From NCBI GenBank assembly GCA_937873205.1, contig CALMVO010000077.1:37112-101111 (forward strand): DNA of 64,000 bases. Direction: 5' to 3'. Source of the DNA: an uncultured Acetobacteraceae bacterium (GTDB lineage Bacteria > Pseudomonadota > Alphaproteobacteria > Acetobacterales > Acetobacteraceae). The notes beneath the pieces are model-generated. The model searched no databases, was not told the DNA's origin, and worked only from the letters and a program-made list of their open reading frames with translations. Both the position numbers and the translations under genes were made by a program. The first letter of the stretch is position 1; every line of letters begins with the position of its first letter. Of the stretch, positions 62,867 through 64,000 are shown piece by piece.

Positions 62867-64000
62867 TCAGGCTTCGACCGTCGCAAGCTCCCGGCGCGCC
62901 TCGGCACGGCGCCGGCTGCGGCGCTTGCGGCGGTCCAGCACCGTCGCCAGGCCGAACAGCGTGCCGAGCCCGGTCACGTTGACAACGATCTGCATCGCCC
63001 AGCCGCTGCCGTAGGTGGTCATCAGCAGCCGGAACAGCAGGTCGAGCACGGTGCCGACCGAGAACACCTCCAGCGAGTGGCGCCCGAACACCGCCAGCAC
63101 CTGGCCGACCGGGCCGGCGCTGATCCGGCGCGCCAGCTGGCTGCTCTGCACCAGGTAGAAGATCGCCATAACGTCGATCAGCCGCAGCGGCGAGAGCGGC
63201 GTCTTCAGCGGCGGGTCGATCGCCAGCGGCGAGAGGTCCGGCAGGCCCCACTGCGCCCAGGGGAAGGACTGCACGGCGCTGAACGCCAGGTAGAGCGAGC
63301 AGCCCGCCACCAGCCAGCCGCGGCGCGGCGCGTCGCCGCCGCTGCGGCTGGTCTGCAGCGTCGACCAGGCGCCGAGCGTGAACAGGAACTGCCACGCGAA
63401 CGGGTCGAAATACCAGCCGTCCGGATCGAACCAGTTCGGCAGGTTGAGCCGCGGGTCGACGTTGATCGTCATCCACAGCGCGGCACTGAGCGCCAGCGCC
63501 GCCCACCGGTTGATCCGGAGGGCGAGGTAGATCAGCGGGAATAGGATCAGCAGCAGCATGTAGAGCGGCAGGATGTTCAGGTTGCCGGGCAGCGCCTGCA
63601 GCGACAGCACCCGCCAGAAGCTGGTCGCGCCGTGCGCCAGCTCCGGCTCCAGGAAGTCCACCGGCACCACGTGGAGGTGGCGCCAGTACTTGATCATGGC
63701 CACCGTGGTCAGCAGCATGACCATCTGGAACACATAGAGCCGGACCACGCGGCGGCCGAGCCGGACCAGGCCCTGCCGCGTGTCGCCGCGATCGAGCATG
63801 CGGCCATAGGCCAGCATGGAGGCGTACCCGGCCAGCAGCACGAACACCTCGGCCGCGTCGCAGAAGCCGAGGTTGCGCAGCGTGAAGCGGTTGAGGAGGT
63901 TCTGCGGGATGTGGTCGCAGAACATCATGGTGAGCGCCACGCCGCGAAGCGCGTCGATGCGGTGGTCGCGGCCGGGGCGGGGGACGTCCTGGGCCGGGAC
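62867..64000 (-). CDS. opgC: OpgC-domain membrane protein, 5' end outside window
   Basis: IDALRGVALTMMFCDHIPQNLLNRFTLRNLGFCDAAEVFVLLAGYASMLAYGRM. Confidence 0.93.
   Translation of the reverse strand, partial: VPAQDVPRPGRDHRIDALRGVALTMMFCDHIPQNLLNRFTLRNLGFCDAAEVFVLLAGYASMLAYGRMLDRGDTRQGLVRLGRRVVRLYVFQMVMLLTTVAMIKYWRHLHVVPVDFLEPELAHGATSFWRVLSLQALPGNLNILPLYMLLLILFPLIYLALRINRWAALALSAALWMTINVDPRLNLPNWFDPDGWYFDPFAWQFLFTLGAWSTLQTSRSGGDAPRRGWLVAGCSLYLAFSAVQSFPWAQWGLPDLSPLAIDPPLKTPLSPLRLIDVMAIFYLVQSSQLARRISAGPVGQVLAVFGRHSLEVFSVGTVLDLLFRLLMTTYGSGWAMQIVVNVTGLGTLFGLATVLDRRKRRSRRRAEARRELATVEA

Overview
High-GC alphaproteobacterial chromosome segment; gene content and protein style suggest Acetobacteraceae (inference, no search run). 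Core blocks: ribF-bluB, tatA, recX, argD-argF; a compact MBL-exonuclease / ATP-dependent DNA ligase / 3-methyladenine glycosylase operon; sterol desaturase; response regulator plus TPR protein; tamA-tamB; plsC-type acyltransferase, miaB, phoH, ybeY, corC; opgG-opgH and opgC; FUSC transporter; HtrA protease. Two accessory blocks interrupt the core. Block 1 (about 20.5-28.4 kb) has SDR/LysR, a broken integrase, parD with frameshifted parE, a frameshifted racemase, TetR with small membrane proteins, and DUF1203. Block 2 (about 46.05-52.6 kb, lower GC) has a degenerate IS5-type element, a broken surface/glycan-type gene, a CatB-like acetyltransferase, an IS481 remnant and intact higBA. The most interesting non-genic signals are three families of dispersed structured repeats: (a) a two-hairpin REP-like element in four copies, two of which are translated into the ends of BluB and the exonuclease; (b) a 136-176 bp element with inverted ends, found directly at the stop codons of the sterol desaturase and TamA; (c) a 108 bp two-hairpin element in two copies with a compensatory base change. 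No rRNA, tRNA or CRISPR array was recognised. All product names come from reading the translations; no database search was run.
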